Source: Dendrolimus kikuchii (taxonomy: Eukaryota; Arthropoda; Insecta; Lepidoptera; Lasiocampidae). From it: a DNA stretch of 64,000 bases. The first letter of the stretch is position 1. The number at the start of each line of letters is the position of its first letter. The stretch is taken from assembly GCA_019925095.2 (NCBI GenBank), contig CM034392.1, positions 13,287,887-13,351,886 of the forward strand, in the 5' to 3' direction. The notes below the pieces were generated by a model. It searched no databases and had not been told where the DNA came from. It was given only the letters and a program-made list of their open reading frames with translations. A program made the position numbers and the translations under genes. Of this stretch, positions 58,301 to 63,515 are shown one piece after another.

Positions 58301-60014
58301 GTGTCCGTCAGTTATCAATCAGCCATTTATTAGCAGTGTATATGGATTGTTATTTTTATGAACACAGTTATTGAATAAGATTACCAGGGATGATAGTTTC
58401 AGCATCTACTTTAATGTGTAGATGTGATTGTTAGTTCCACTTTGTTGACTGGGTGTCATTAGTTTTGATTTTTTATAATTTTGATTTACTTGTGGAGTTC
58501 TTTTCAGTAGTAGAAATGTAAGATTTGATATAATAAGCTGCCATTCCTAATATTTATCTTCCGGGGTAAAAAAGGTTTGTGTATTACTGTATTTGGAAAT
58601 TTAATATTACATACTTTTGGACGAATATGAACAAATTATCTGTGAAACAAAATGAAACAAGTTTGATTTAATCTAAAATCTCAACCTTTGACAACATCGT
58701 AGTCTTCATTTGCAGGTATAACAGCGTAAGTGTGTGGATGCATAATAGCAAACGCGTAGTGGAGATGAGTGCAAGATTTCGGTACCAGGCCCGAAGTAAA
58801 CGCCAGCGGTGGTGCCCTATACGCTGCCCGGGATTCCATGTAGCATATCACATAACGACGAAATGCGGCACCTCCCGATGTCTGCTGCATTTCTACAAAT
58901 AACATCGCAATTATAATTAAAACTATCTGCAGTCTTTGATTTGCCCATTATTGTCTTAACGTTGCAACAGTGACAAGTTATTTTACAGTAGGAATTGTAC
59001 CTTTAGGTTTATACAACAATATCGTAACATCAGAGATCAAAATAAATAAATCGATTATCTGTTCCGAAAGCACTTCGGAGTTATTTTCATTAAAACAATG
59101 GGTAAGAGTAAAGGGCAGTGTTTAATATATTTTTTACAAGATAACCAAGCCTATAGAGATTGACAAATAGATATGTATACTTATATAATGGTATTGAGAT
59201 ATATTATTAATGAAATTATACTTTCATCTAATATGAAAAATACCAAAATTGAATTACCTTGCAAGTTTTCGTTTCCAAGTTGCAATCTTTCATCGTTTCG
59301 GGTGCTGTATTAATTAAAACGTGTTAGAAAGAGGAATTCTTAAATAAAAATGATAAAGATTTATAGAGGCGCAAATTTAAAAAATAACAATAACTTACTT
59401 GTTCAAATAACTGGCAGCTCCATAGTAATTTTTCAATCCTCCAAACCCGAAATCTGGTATATTTTCAACATCCTAAAGGAAAATATTCCACTTAATATGT
59501 TATGTTATTTAACATGATATAGGTATAACTTATGGTTTTTATAATAATGTATAATGTTGCATCCCAAACAAATTAAAATACTTATGCTAATAATTCCAGT
59601 TTTATAACGCAATTCTATTATGTTGTTTTGTATCATTTCTACGTAAATGTGCAGTATACATATTGACACAGACCTTTATTATTTTATATGAAAAATCGTC
59701 ATCAGGAACTGATATTGGACGTTTTTCGACAGCATCACGCAATGGCAATCTTCTTTCTCCTTCATCACGTAAATTTCTTAAAAGAAATATTAAGGTTTAT
59801 ATTTTTATAAATAGATTACCTGAGTTGAATTTATGTTATATTTAAACTTATATAAAATTCTGTACCTTAATGGAATGCTTTCGACAGATGCTCGTATCGG
59901 AACAGCAATGCGTTCATGCTTTGGTATAGTTTCAACTGCGCTGCGTACAAAAGAATTTGCTCCAACATGTGGCGAACCTACTGCATTCATAATAAACGCA
60001 GAAATTAAAATGCA
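15798..60014 (-). CDS. Cht10: Group II chitinase (Cht10 type), 50 resolved exons, five GH18 and seven CBM14 modules
   Basis: This is a giant secreted chitinase of the insect group II class, which degrades cuticular chitin during moulting; loss of Cht10 blocks moulting in insects studied. I assembled 50 exons on the minus strand, all with GT-AG borders. Their coding lengths total 8,736 nt, and every phase joins, giving 2,911 residues and TAA at 15798-15800. Order: N-terminal region (1-135), GH18-A (~137-490), CBM14-1 (~515-590), GH18-B (~627-975), linker/CBM14-2 to -6 (~1020-1535), GH18-C (~1598-1955), GH18-D (~2034-2390), CBM14-7 (~2466-2520), GH18-E (~2538-2890). Residue numbers start at the first resolved codon. 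Exon coordinates are given in the module entries. The first coding exon is missing: the first resolved exon begins with a hydrophobic run ([14 protein letters not shown]) that looks like the end of a signal peptide. Phase continuity and the absence of start/stop boundaries between modules argue against several separate chitinase genes. Confidence 0.93.
16326..16440 (+). repeat. 300-bp interspersed repeat, divergent partial copy
   Basis: This is the 5' part of the repeat family seen at 17222, 18148, 34363, 37136 and 56497. It keeps the TTTTATTGCA start, the CCTGATGGAAAGTGGTTACC segment and GCAACACCA. It stops before the second half. Confidence 0.6.
16913..18049 (-). mobile_element. Non-autonomous Helitron, copy 1, with a 300-bp repeat inserted
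   Basis: On the minus strand the element starts at 18049 with TCCCTATTAAT after an A. It ends at 16913 with a GC hairpin (CGCGGC-GCA-GCCGCG), nine bases, then CTAG, followed by a host T. These are the three hallmarks of a Helitron. The copy at 36513-39230 aligns along its length. Inside are repeated TATCCC-GGGATA segments, an AT microsatellite (17910-17947), and a block of about 9-nt units like GTCATTTTG (17640-17720). The 300-bp repeat at 17222-17531 interrupts it. There is no coding capacity. Confidence 0.85.
17222..17531 (+). repeat. 300-bp interspersed repeat, full copy inside the Helitron
   Basis: The copy runs from a T-rich start (TTTTTTATTGCAAGAG) to the conserved end CTCCATTCCTGCACGGATAA. 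It contains the family landmarks CACTTGATGG, ACAACACCAAAGGTGCTAC, CTAATGCCGGAACACAACTC and CTACCACCTGGCTGTGGGT. Its class is unknown: it lacks clear polymerase III boxes. Confidence 0.8.
18148..18437 (+). repeat. 300-bp interspersed repeat, slightly divergent full copy
   Basis: This copy has the same order of landmarks as the one at 17222, about 600 bases away and in the same orientation, with small deletions near the start (CAGCAGCCTGATGG). It lies just outside the Helitron end at 18049. Confidence 0.78.
18960..19700 (+). mobile_element. Decayed jockey/CR1-like LINE reverse transcriptase fragment
   Basis: The + strand carries RT motifs in broken frames: a palm segment ([11 protein letters not shown]...LFLIYINDL), a damaged catalytic box ([10 protein letters not shown], where one expects FADD), and further on the thumb-like and C-terminal segments [38 protein letters not shown] and [20 protein letters not shown]. 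Several stops make it a dead remnant. It lies in the last Cht10 intron. Confidence 0.8.
19780..20550. other. Part of last Cht10 intron with no identifiable feature
   Basis: Open frames on both strands (for example 19822-20226) have no recognisable domain or conserved motif, and there are no repeat landmarks shared with the rest of the window. It lies between Cht10 exons 20787-20969 and 15798-16079, so it is intronic. Confidence 0.5.
20560..20770 (-). repeat. LINE/SINE 3'-tail-like repeat fragment
   Basis: Read on the minus strand, the segment contains GAGTCTACCACCGCTTCC and GGAGAAGAAGCGGCGCAA separated by a short A/T-rich stretch. I know this pattern as a common tail of lepidopteran LINE copies. 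It follows the donor site of Cht10 exon 20787-20969 directly. Family assignment is tentative. Confidence 0.4.
21930..22255 (+). mobile_element. RTE-like LINE C-terminal fragment
   Basis: The + strand encodes [21 protein letters not shown] and then RRGRPP, followed by a degraded tail. This matches the end of RTE-type RT proteins (RLRWYGHV...RPRGRPKKRW), with several stops. It sits in the Cht10 intron between exons 21476-21754 and 22328-22539. Confidence 0.7.
23209..24608 (-). other. Cht10: Acidic linker and CBM14-7 of Cht10
   Basis: Exon 24475-24608 encodes an acidic Pro/Glu-rich linker ([13 protein letters not shown]). CBM14-7 is split over exons 23611-23745 and 23209-23342 ([27 protein letters not shown] then [10 protein letters not shown]), with the intron at the same place (after the W-N-Q/K residues) as in CBM14-6. 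The second exon runs on into the first strand of GH18-E ([13 protein letters not shown]). Confidence 0.88.
24048..24305 (-). mobile_element. RTE-like LINE reverse transcriptase fragment
   Basis: The minus strand reads [15 protein letters not shown], then [21 protein letters not shown] and KGQIY, which corresponds to the FRYLGS...CDKKIPTKLKGKVYR region near the end of the RT domain in RTE LINEs. It is truncated at both ends and lies in a Cht10 intron. Confidence 0.68.
24858..27727 (-). other. Cht10: GH18 module D of Cht10, predicted active
   Basis: Exons 27431-27727 (linker then [13 protein letters not shown]), 27103-27236, 26602-26813, 26346-26481, 25877-26019, 25611-25796 and 24858-25149. 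Motifs: [35 protein letters not shown] with the proton donor Glu at residue 2156, [46 protein letters not shown] and [16 protein letters not shown]. The second Asp of DxxDxDxE is Asn, but the Asp-x-Glu pair needed for catalysis is present. Compared with modules C and E it has one extra intron (26020-26345). Confidence 0.92.
26065..26122. other. Perfect 24-bp intronic hairpin in Cht10
   Basis: Arms 26065-26088 and 26099-26122 are exact reverse complements with a 10-base loop. It lies in the intron that is unique to GH18 module D (26020-26345). There is no terminal CTAG or TA duplication to suggest a transposon. Confidence 0.85.
29012..29966. mobile_element. hAT transposon remnant with internal transposase C-terminus
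   Basis: The ends are inverted: TAGCTGGGCATTAA at 29012 and its complement ending GTGCCCAGCTA at 29966. They are followed inward on both sides by multiple GTTAAC/TTAACG subterminal repeats. The interior (about 29190-29325, + strand) encodes [16 protein letters not shown] sequence in one frame and, in the next, the hAT dimerisation pattern [15 protein letters not shown] and KRASLSD. The 8-bp flanks match only partly, so the insertion is old. Another short repeat is inserted at 29390-29510. It lies in the Cht10 intron between modules C and D. Confidence 0.8.
29390..29515 (-). repeat. Short interspersed repeat with (TATG)n end, copy 1
   Basis: This is the inverse of 50740-50852. The shared body contains AAGCAAGTGAGGTGTGTAAG, CTAAATGGCGCTCTGTTG and CGCAAGGGAACTGGCGTGAA, followed by a GTAT/TATG microsatellite. 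It is inserted inside the hAT remnant. There is no polymerase III box. Confidence 0.72.
30006..31951 (-). other. Cht10: GH18 module C of Cht10, predicted active
   Basis: Exons 31775-31951, 31175-31386, 30582-30860, 30289-30474 and 30006-30205 (the last residues run into exon 27431-27727). All signature motifs are intact: [56 protein letters not shown] with the proton donor Glu at residue 1720, [42 protein letters not shown] and [11 protein letters not shown]. It should be a competent endo- or processive chitinase module. No CBM14 separates it from module D. Confidence 0.93.
32106..32151. other. Intronic stem-loop in Cht10
   Basis: Arms 32111-32123 and 32131-32143 are exact complements (13 bp), with an additional outer pairing of CAAAAC and GTTTTG after a two-base bulge. 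It lies in the intron before GH18-C. Confidence 0.6.
32240..32795 (+). mobile_element. Jockey/CR1-like LINE C-terminal fragment
   Basis: The + strand keeps the pattern of the ORF2 C-terminus: [10 protein letters not shown], a stretch like DSPGSIRRR...[19 protein letters not shown], then [13 protein letters not shown] and [10 protein letters not shown]. Related lepidopteran LINEs read MEYCSHLWAG...RVQRRA...LRRDVASLCVF at this place. Frames are broken. It is intronic in Cht10. Confidence 0.65.
33110..33150. other. Perfect 18-bp intronic hairpin in Cht10
   Basis: Arms 33110-33127 and 33133-33150 are exact reverse complements with a five-base loop. It lies in the short intron that splits CBM14-6 (33039-33318). 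Confidence 0.85.
33673..33863. mobile_element. Foldback (long inverted repeat) element
   Basis: The left arm from about 33673 (ATATATAAGTCGTGCGCAG, then CCTCCCGCTTCCTAC at 33714) is repeated inverted at 33809-33863 (GTAGGAAGCGGGAGG, then CTGCGCAGGACTTATATAT). A 75-base centre lies between. It is GC-richer than the intron around it and has no coding capacity. It may be a foldback MITE. Confidence 0.65.
34010..35635 (+). mobile_element. maT (DD37D) Tc1/mariner transposon, copy 1, inactivated
   Basis: The ends carry inverted repeats containing TAGTCTGGCCATAAATACT (left) and its complement (right, ending around 35622-35635). The transposase begins around 34163 ([20 protein letters not shown] helix-turn-helix) and continues after a repeat insertion (34363-34677) as [13 protein letters not shown]. 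Its catalytic residues are intact: [19 protein letters not shown] and [12 protein letters not shown], with 37 residues between the second and third Asp, which defines the DD37D maT group. Two lesions kill it: the inserted repeat, and a TGA at 35453-35455 where related copies have Trp; past the TGA the frame continues to a normal-looking end near 35507. Position: Cht10 intron between CBM14-5 and -6. Confidence 0.88.
34363..34677 (+). repeat. 300-bp interspersed repeat inserted in the maT transposase
   Basis: This complete copy interrupts the transposase between the segments [10 protein letters not shown] and KAVRERFRR. It has the T-rich start, CCCACTTGATGGAAAGCGG, AACACCAAAG, and the end TTCCTGCACGGATAAA. 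It is therefore younger than the maT insertion. Confidence 0.87.
36604..38579 (-). mobile_element. Tc1 (DD34E) transposon, decayed, inserted in a Helitron
   Basis: The ends are inverted repeats of about 26 bp (CAGTGGTGGTCATATAATTA with one or two changes) flanked by TA at 36602-36603 and 38580-38581. On the minus strand the transposase pieces are [12 protein letters not shown] with IARKVPMLK (37818-38147), HDNDPKHTA, then a TAG stop, then [15 protein letters not shown] with 34 residues between Asp and Glu (DD34E). After a repeat insertion (37136-37443) comes [18 protein letters not shown] (37000-37130). Stops and frameshifts make it dead. Confidence 0.88.
37136..37443 (-). repeat. 300-bp interspersed repeat inserted in the Tc1 transposase
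   Basis: This is a full-length inverted copy, with landmarks in reverse order from TCCGTGCAGGATCGGAGAAAG to CTCCTGCAATT. It splits the transposase just after NPIENLW. It forms the innermost level of the nest Helitron > Tc1 > repeat. Confidence 0.87.
39750..39807. other. 26-bp intronic hairpin in Cht10
   Basis: Arms 39750-39775 and 39782-39807 are complementary at 25 of 26 positions with a six-base loop. On the chitinase-sense strand the single mismatch is a G-U pair, so the transcript would be fully paired. It lies in the intron 39528-40055. Confidence 0.85.
40624..40664 (+). repeat. Tandem duplication of a ~20-bp unit
   Basis: The unit TGCTGTAATAGTCAATATA occurs twice in direct succession. 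It is intronic and appears to be a recent slippage event. Confidence 0.7.
43072..47198 (-). other. Cht10: GH18 module B of Cht10, predicted catalytically dead
   Basis: Exons 47010-47198, 46477-46739, 46146-46367, 45350-45551, 43676-43782 and 43072-43291. Motifs in order: [41 protein letters not shown], motif 2 [57 protein letters not shown] and AWAIDLDDF. In DxxDxDxE the first and second Asp are Lys and His, and the catalytic Glu (residue 745) is Asn. The rest, including MTYDYHG, is well kept. A catalytically inactive module with this Asn substitution is, to my knowledge, a shared feature of insect group II chitinases. The last exon ends in a Pro/Thr-rich tail that starts the long linker region. 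Confidence 0.9.
43970..45230 (-). mobile_element. maT (DD37D) transposon, copy 2, decayed
   Basis: Inverted ends containing CCTAGTCCAGCCATAA (left) and GGCCAGACTAGGTATATA (right) match those of the copy at 34010. The minus strand reads [43 protein letters not shown] and [10 protein letters not shown], in more than one frame. It is thus the same family with several frameshifts, in the opposite orientation. It lies in the intron that splits the end of GH18-B. Confidence 0.85.
47905..48010 (+). repeat. 300-bp repeat relative, divergent partial copy
   Basis: It retains TTTTATTGCCTGAAG, GGAAAATGGTTACCATAGCC and GTTGCCAACACGTTG in the right order. It resembles the partial copy at 16326 more than the full copies. 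Confidence 0.5.
48216..49574 (+). mobile_element. Mariner (DD34D) transposon, decayed
   Basis: The ends contain the inverted segments AAAAAGTTCTTAGAA and TTCTAAGAACTTTTT and are flanked by TA on both sides. The + strand reads [17 protein letters not shown], then broken frames, then [25 protein letters not shown] and [19 protein letters not shown]. There are 34 residues between the last two Asp (DD34D, the mariner type). Many stops and frameshifts are present. It lies in the Cht10 intron within CBM14-1. Confidence 0.85.
50740..50852 (+). repeat. Short interspersed repeat with (TATG)n end, copy 2
   Basis: This is the better-preserved copy of the repeat at 29390-29515, in the opposite orientation, ending in four TATG-type units and an A run, as in a retroposed SINE-like sequence. 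Confidence 0.72.
51295..51525 (-). mobile_element. tRNA-derived SINE, second (degraded) copy
   Basis: It aligns with the body of the SINE at 7855-8100 (CGGCGGACAAACGCACATTG, AGTTGCGCTTGTGTTATG, CTACAACGGACCACTCTGGGG). The tRNA-like head around 51460-51510 is mutated beyond use. It lies in a Cht10 intron. Confidence 0.65.
52270..52380. repeat. AT dinucleotide microsatellite
   Basis: Long (TA)n runs are broken by a few C/G positions. The long open frames across it on both strands (poly Ile/Tyr) are artefacts of the repeat. Confidence 0.85.
52389..52498 (-). mobile_element. Helitron 5'-end fragment
   Basis: On the minus strand it starts near 52498 with CCCTATTAATATTAT and continues with the conserved Helitron 5' part, through the TCTGTCTT-like and GGAAAAACTACTGGACCGATTT segments. 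This matches the starts of the elements at 18049 and 36513. It breaks off at the microsatellite. Confidence 0.7.
52503..53778 (-). mobile_element. Mariner (DD34D) transposon with one internal stop
   Basis: The ends are imperfect inverted repeats (TTAGGTTGGGGAAAAA and its counterpart) flanked by TA at 52501-52502 and 53779-53780. The minus-strand transposase runs from 53604 ([19 protein letters not shown]) through the helix-turn-helix ([23 protein letters not shown]), [25 protein letters not shown] and [13 protein letters not shown] to about 52579. All three catalytic Asp remain. A single TAA at about 52831 breaks an otherwise continuous frame. Its relative integrity suggests a recent insertion. 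Position: Cht10 intron between exons 51891-52014 and 54995-55114. Confidence 0.9.
53996..54721. mobile_element. Non-autonomous hAT element with perfect 8-bp target duplication
   Basis: Inverted ends TAGGGATGGGCCGAA and its counterpart TTCGGCCCATCACTA are flanked on both sides by TAATTAAT (53988-53995 and 54722-54729), the 8-bp duplication expected of hAT. Subterminal TTCGGCCGAA-type palindromes are repeated at both ends. There is no transposase frame. Confidence 0.9.
54738..54880 (+). mobile_element. tRNA-derived SINE
   Basis: A tRNA-like head (TGATAACTTAGTGATTGATG as A box, GGGTTCGAAT as B box around 54800) is followed by a short body containing CCCGAGTCCCAGCAGTGGG. It differs from the SINE at 7855. 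It lies directly after the hAT element. Confidence 0.6.
56497..56805 (-). repeat. 300-bp interspersed repeat, full inverted copy
   Basis: From CCCTGCAGGAACGGAGAAAG to CTCCTGCAATAAAA, with all family landmarks. It lies in the Cht10 intron between exons 56105-56285 and 57553-57661. Confidence 0.85.
56856..57375 (-). mobile_element. Helitron-like interspersed repeat, copy 2 of 3
   Basis: Seen from the minus strand it ends in GCGGGCATATCCTAG followed by T at 56855. The body shares AATCCCGCGGGAATTT, GATCGATAGCAAATTT, CCGATTTCGATGCGGATTTC and ATTCACGTAAAAACTACTGG with the copies at 9130 and 62823. There is no coding capacity. Confidence 0.65.
59258..60014 (-). other. Cht10: Cht10 N-terminal region: signal-peptide end and spacer (exons 59866-60014, 59674-59776, 59399-59472, 59258-59304)
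   Basis: Four small exons encode about 124 residues before the first catalytic module. The first follows a good acceptor (TTTCTTTCCAG just above 60014) and opens with a hydrophobic stretch ending near Gly-Ser, the expected end of a signal peptide. An in-frame TAA lies 36 bases upstream, so the start codon must lie in a separate upstream exon, unless the internal Met at 59990 is used, which would leave no signal peptide. The spacer is polar and charged (for example [11 protein letters not shown]) with no recognised domain. Confidence 0.72.
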
Positions 60015-62360
60015 CTGGAAAGAAAATGGATTTTCATTATATTTTTACTGAATGTTGCGATAAATAATAAATTGCGATAAATCGTAGTAGTTTGGTAGCT
60101 ACAGAACATGTGTTTAACCTATTTGCATAGGTTTGTACGAAATATGGCAGAAGACACCATTAAGAATACACCATTGAATTTCTAGTGTTACGTATCCATT
60201 GCTATATGCTGATGGTGAAGGAAAAACATCGCGAGGAAACGTGCACATCGCGCATCGAGATAGCCGATTATAACTGCCGGCGCAGCACTAACCATACGTT
60301 CGCCTGAAACATGGAAGGTCAATCTTAAGGTCCCTGTTGCTCCAAAAGGTCTAAAGTGGGGTGCAAACGAAACAACCTTTTGTTGGTAATTACTTGATCA
60401 AAAATTGACAAAAAAAATAAAAATAGAAAACTTCACGATATGACACGTAACGCTTTTTCGTAATTTTTCAAAGTTACTTAAGTTACGAAAAAAATCACCT
60501 AATCACTTCCAAATCTACATGAAACCATTTTACTCCTTCAATTTGTAACGAAAAAAGATAAAAAAAAATATCTACATCTTTAAAAACAGAGATAAATTGG
60601 TTTTATATTTTTTTTAAATAGTACTTTATTTTATTTACAATAAAATAATAATGCATTTGAAAAACGACCGCGTTTTTGGAAACGTTGGCGTTGCTACAAA
60701 CCTTAATAATCGAACGCTCATGGGCTGATATAAGTAAAGATACATAGTGTAAATTAAATTTCATACAAGTAGAAAGAAGCTTTGAACTGCAAACAAAATG
60801 TTAAATACACTCTTTTGGGTCTAATATCAACAAAATGCATTTAAATAATTGTTCTATTAGATTACCCATCATTAAGGTGTTTTAATTGACAAAAGTTCTA
60901 TAGAGAATGTTCAACTCAGCTACAGAAACACGATTATATAGCGAACAACAATGACATGTACATACATTGTACATAGAATAGTATATTGTTTTCGACATGT
61001 AATTTAAAAAGGTCGATACAGGGTTACTAAACAGGAGTACAAAAAATCAATAACTAATTCAAGAGGTTCAAAGAAGCGATTAAGGAGACAATAAGGTTTC
61101 TCTATTGACAGCAACGGCACTGAAATTGAGATGTGTAGGCGTCTTCGGTCAACGACCGTTTGATCAACTATAGCATTCGGTCTTTGTATAATTTACATAA
61201 CTTGACAGAGTCAAGAATTAAAGTCAACACTTAGACAGGTTTACCCAAGCATTTGTTTATTTGTATAAATTTAATCATGATTTGGTGAATGTCAACGGCC
61301 AATGCTTACTAGCCAATGACCTAATACCAATCAAATAATAGAAAACCAATTAGAATACACGAAAATTTAACTAAAAATAAAACTACATCGTTTAGAATAC
61401 ATAGGTCTGTAGTTTAGTTTCGTAAGTAATAAGTTTTTAGCTACTATAATTTATACCAATTTAATTTATTGGAAAAATAAAGTTTTTTTTAATTTACTGT
61501 AATATAATAAATTAAGGTGTTGCCGATGAAGATACGTCTTTTATCATCTTTGGCTTAACTTTAATACGTTAACCCATGAATAGACCCTAAGAGAAAGAAA
61601 GAGTAATTGATGCGATAAAGTTAATGAGGATCGTAAGAAATGCAATCAAGTTCGTTATGTCTTAATAGTAGATTGTTACACAAAAGGTGGAAGTGATCTA
61701 TTTATGCATGAGATGGGTTGACGCTACGAGCGTAGTAGCGAGGGCACTAATAGTTCGAGTGCCTAAATAGGCTTTTCACCCAAAGTTAACACTCTGCTTT
61801 TCATTCCGTTTATGAGGAAAGTAAAAAAATATATTAAACAAACAACTATTTCTCCAATGAAATCAAGCATTAAATCCATATCGAAATCCAATAAACTTAT
61901 TTAATACGTCACATATTAAACTTCAAGAAAAAATAATTTCTGTGGCATTCTACCAACCAGTATTTTTTTGTCACTGATGATAGTAAATATTTAGCTCAAA
62001 TTTATTTAAATTAAATAATAATTTAGTGAAAAGTAATTTGTAAGTAGAAAATGATGGTACAAAATTGTTGATATTTTTATTACAATTTATGCCGCGATTT
62101 AACAGTGGCTGTAAAAAAATTAGAACATGAGACGCATGTATAATCTATGGTTGGCATTGTTTCTTAAATTTTTTGACTGCAGGGAAAATCTTTTCCCAGG
62201 GACAAAAATTACTGTTTTCATCCCTGTGATCGGGCAAAACCAAGCGTACTTTCAGAATATGAGAAATGAAAAAAGATTTTAAAACTGGTATTCTATTATT
62301 CATTTGCTAAATATTTTTGGGTGCGGGGAGCTGATCTAATAAACTGCTACAAAACGATTG
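60015..62360. other. 5' region of Cht10 (probable first intron), no feature seen
   Basis: The sequence is AT-rich and non-coding. It should contain, or lead to, the missing first exon. A moderately GC-rich patch at 60190-60330 could be part of a repeat or a leader exon, but no ATG with a phase-0 donor joins to the acceptor at 60015-60016. Confidence 0.4.
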
Positions 62361-62822
62361 CTAGTACGTTGACACGACTCGTTCGGAAAACAACACAATT
62401 TGCATACAGGCACCAGAGGCAGGTAGCTGCGCGGCTGCCCGCGGGGTCATCGTCATCATCCCAACCAGTCCAAGGTGTTTTCGCGTGACATTTCGCCAAC
62501 GATTAGGACTTGATTTTATGCCTTTTTTGCTCAAGTTAATAAACGGCAATAAATTTCGAGTATATTCATGTTATCGGGCGAACCTAAACACAGGACGCAA
62601 TAAATTTATGAGCATACAATCTGTTATAAAATTGATGTTTAATGGTTTCTGCATATTAAGTATCATATATTGGAAATAATTTGTCCGACTACATTAATCG
62701 ATCTCCTTATAGAAAAATAATTAAACTTTTTTTACCAATTAATGTTTAATTGCAGACTGCAGATTAAACTAAAATCCATACAAATACCCATAAGCTTTAT
62801 CGTATTTATACAATTATAATAA

Positions 62823-63345
62823 GACTAGAATATGCCCGCGACTTCGTTCATGCTTGACTTGAAATTCCCGCGGGATTCTCGGAGCACAAAGTACCGCAGC
62901 TATCGTTTTAGTGAAAACTGTGTCGGAATAAGCTAAATTTTACGCAACCGAACAACTACAAACTGCTCTCGGGAAAATTCTCGCGGGATTCCCAGGATAA
63001 AAAATATTTTTACATTACATTTGCTATCGATCAGTAAAAATATCACATTGGAATTCTTTTTTTTTAATCCGGCTATTTTAAATCATTCCCATGAAAATTC
63101 TCGCGGTATTTCCAGGATAAAAAGTAGTGCAGAGTTTAAGTCTAAGAGTCGGTCGATAAACAAAAACCGTATCGAAATCAGCCCAGTAGTTTTTACGTGA
63201 ATCCCGAACAAATAGACAAACTGACAGTAAATCTAAAAAATATAGCATCGTGTTCTCCGTCGGTTATAGAGTCTATTCCAGTTGTTTTTTTTTGTAACTT
63301 CAATGTACAGACACGGCAAGTTTATAATTTTATAATATTACAGAT
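62823..63345 (-). mobile_element. Helitron-like interspersed repeat, copy 3 of 3
   Basis: Same landmarks and orientation as the copy at 56856, beginning next to GACTAGAATATGCCCGCGAC and ending around the ACAGACACGGCAAGTTTATA segment. It lies upstream of the first resolved Cht10 exon. Confidence 0.65.
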
Positions 63346-63414
63346 ATATATTTTTATGATTCTAAAAAAAGATCTATAAGGGAAATAATTTCATATACCT
63401 AGTGGAACTAGGAA

Positions 63415-63515
63415 ACAAGAGTCTACGCGCCGCCCGACATGACATTGTGAACAAACGAAGGCCGAGGGTGCGTCGCTCGGACGTTGTCCCTCCGTGCATT
63501 GGATATTAAACAGCT
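63415..63515 (-). promoter_or_regulatory. GC-rich pocket upstream of Cht10, candidate 5' leader
   Basis: An isolated GC-rich stretch in AT-rich DNA, about 3.4 kb upstream of the first resolved exon on the same strand. It contains an ATG followed by an Arg-rich short frame and an AGGTATAT donor-like site. The phase is wrong for direct joining to the exon at 60014, so it can at best be a non-coding leader or promoter-proximal segment. Confidence 0.25.

Larger units (their letters stand above)
51891..58892 (-). other. Cht10: GH18 module A of Cht10, predicted catalytically dead
   Basis: Exons 58686-58892, 57902-58102, 57553-57661, 56105-56285, 55229-55414, 54995-55114 and 51891-52014. The fold is recognisable from YVICYMES...[20 protein letters not shown], the motif-2 segment [40 protein letters not shown] and [11 protein letters not shown]. 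The signature DxxDxDxE reads D-G-L-D-L-H-W-T: the third Asp is His and the proton-donor Glu (residue 258) is Thr. The MxYDxxG motif is also altered (LQAWDMTHG). Retaining-type GH18 hydrolysis needs this Glu, so the module should not cleave chitin, though the conserved aromatic positions could still allow binding. Confidence 0.87.

Noticed and set aside
15798..60014. Interpretation as a tandem cluster of five separate chitinase genes
   Set aside because: No start codon with signal peptide, stop codon or promoter-like gap occurs between modules, and phases join through linkers and CBM14 exons.
63421..63510. ATG plus short Arg-rich frame as the first coding exon of Cht10
   Set aside because: Its donor would leave two bases, and joining to the acceptor at 60014 creates an early stop (AGT GCA TTT TAA).
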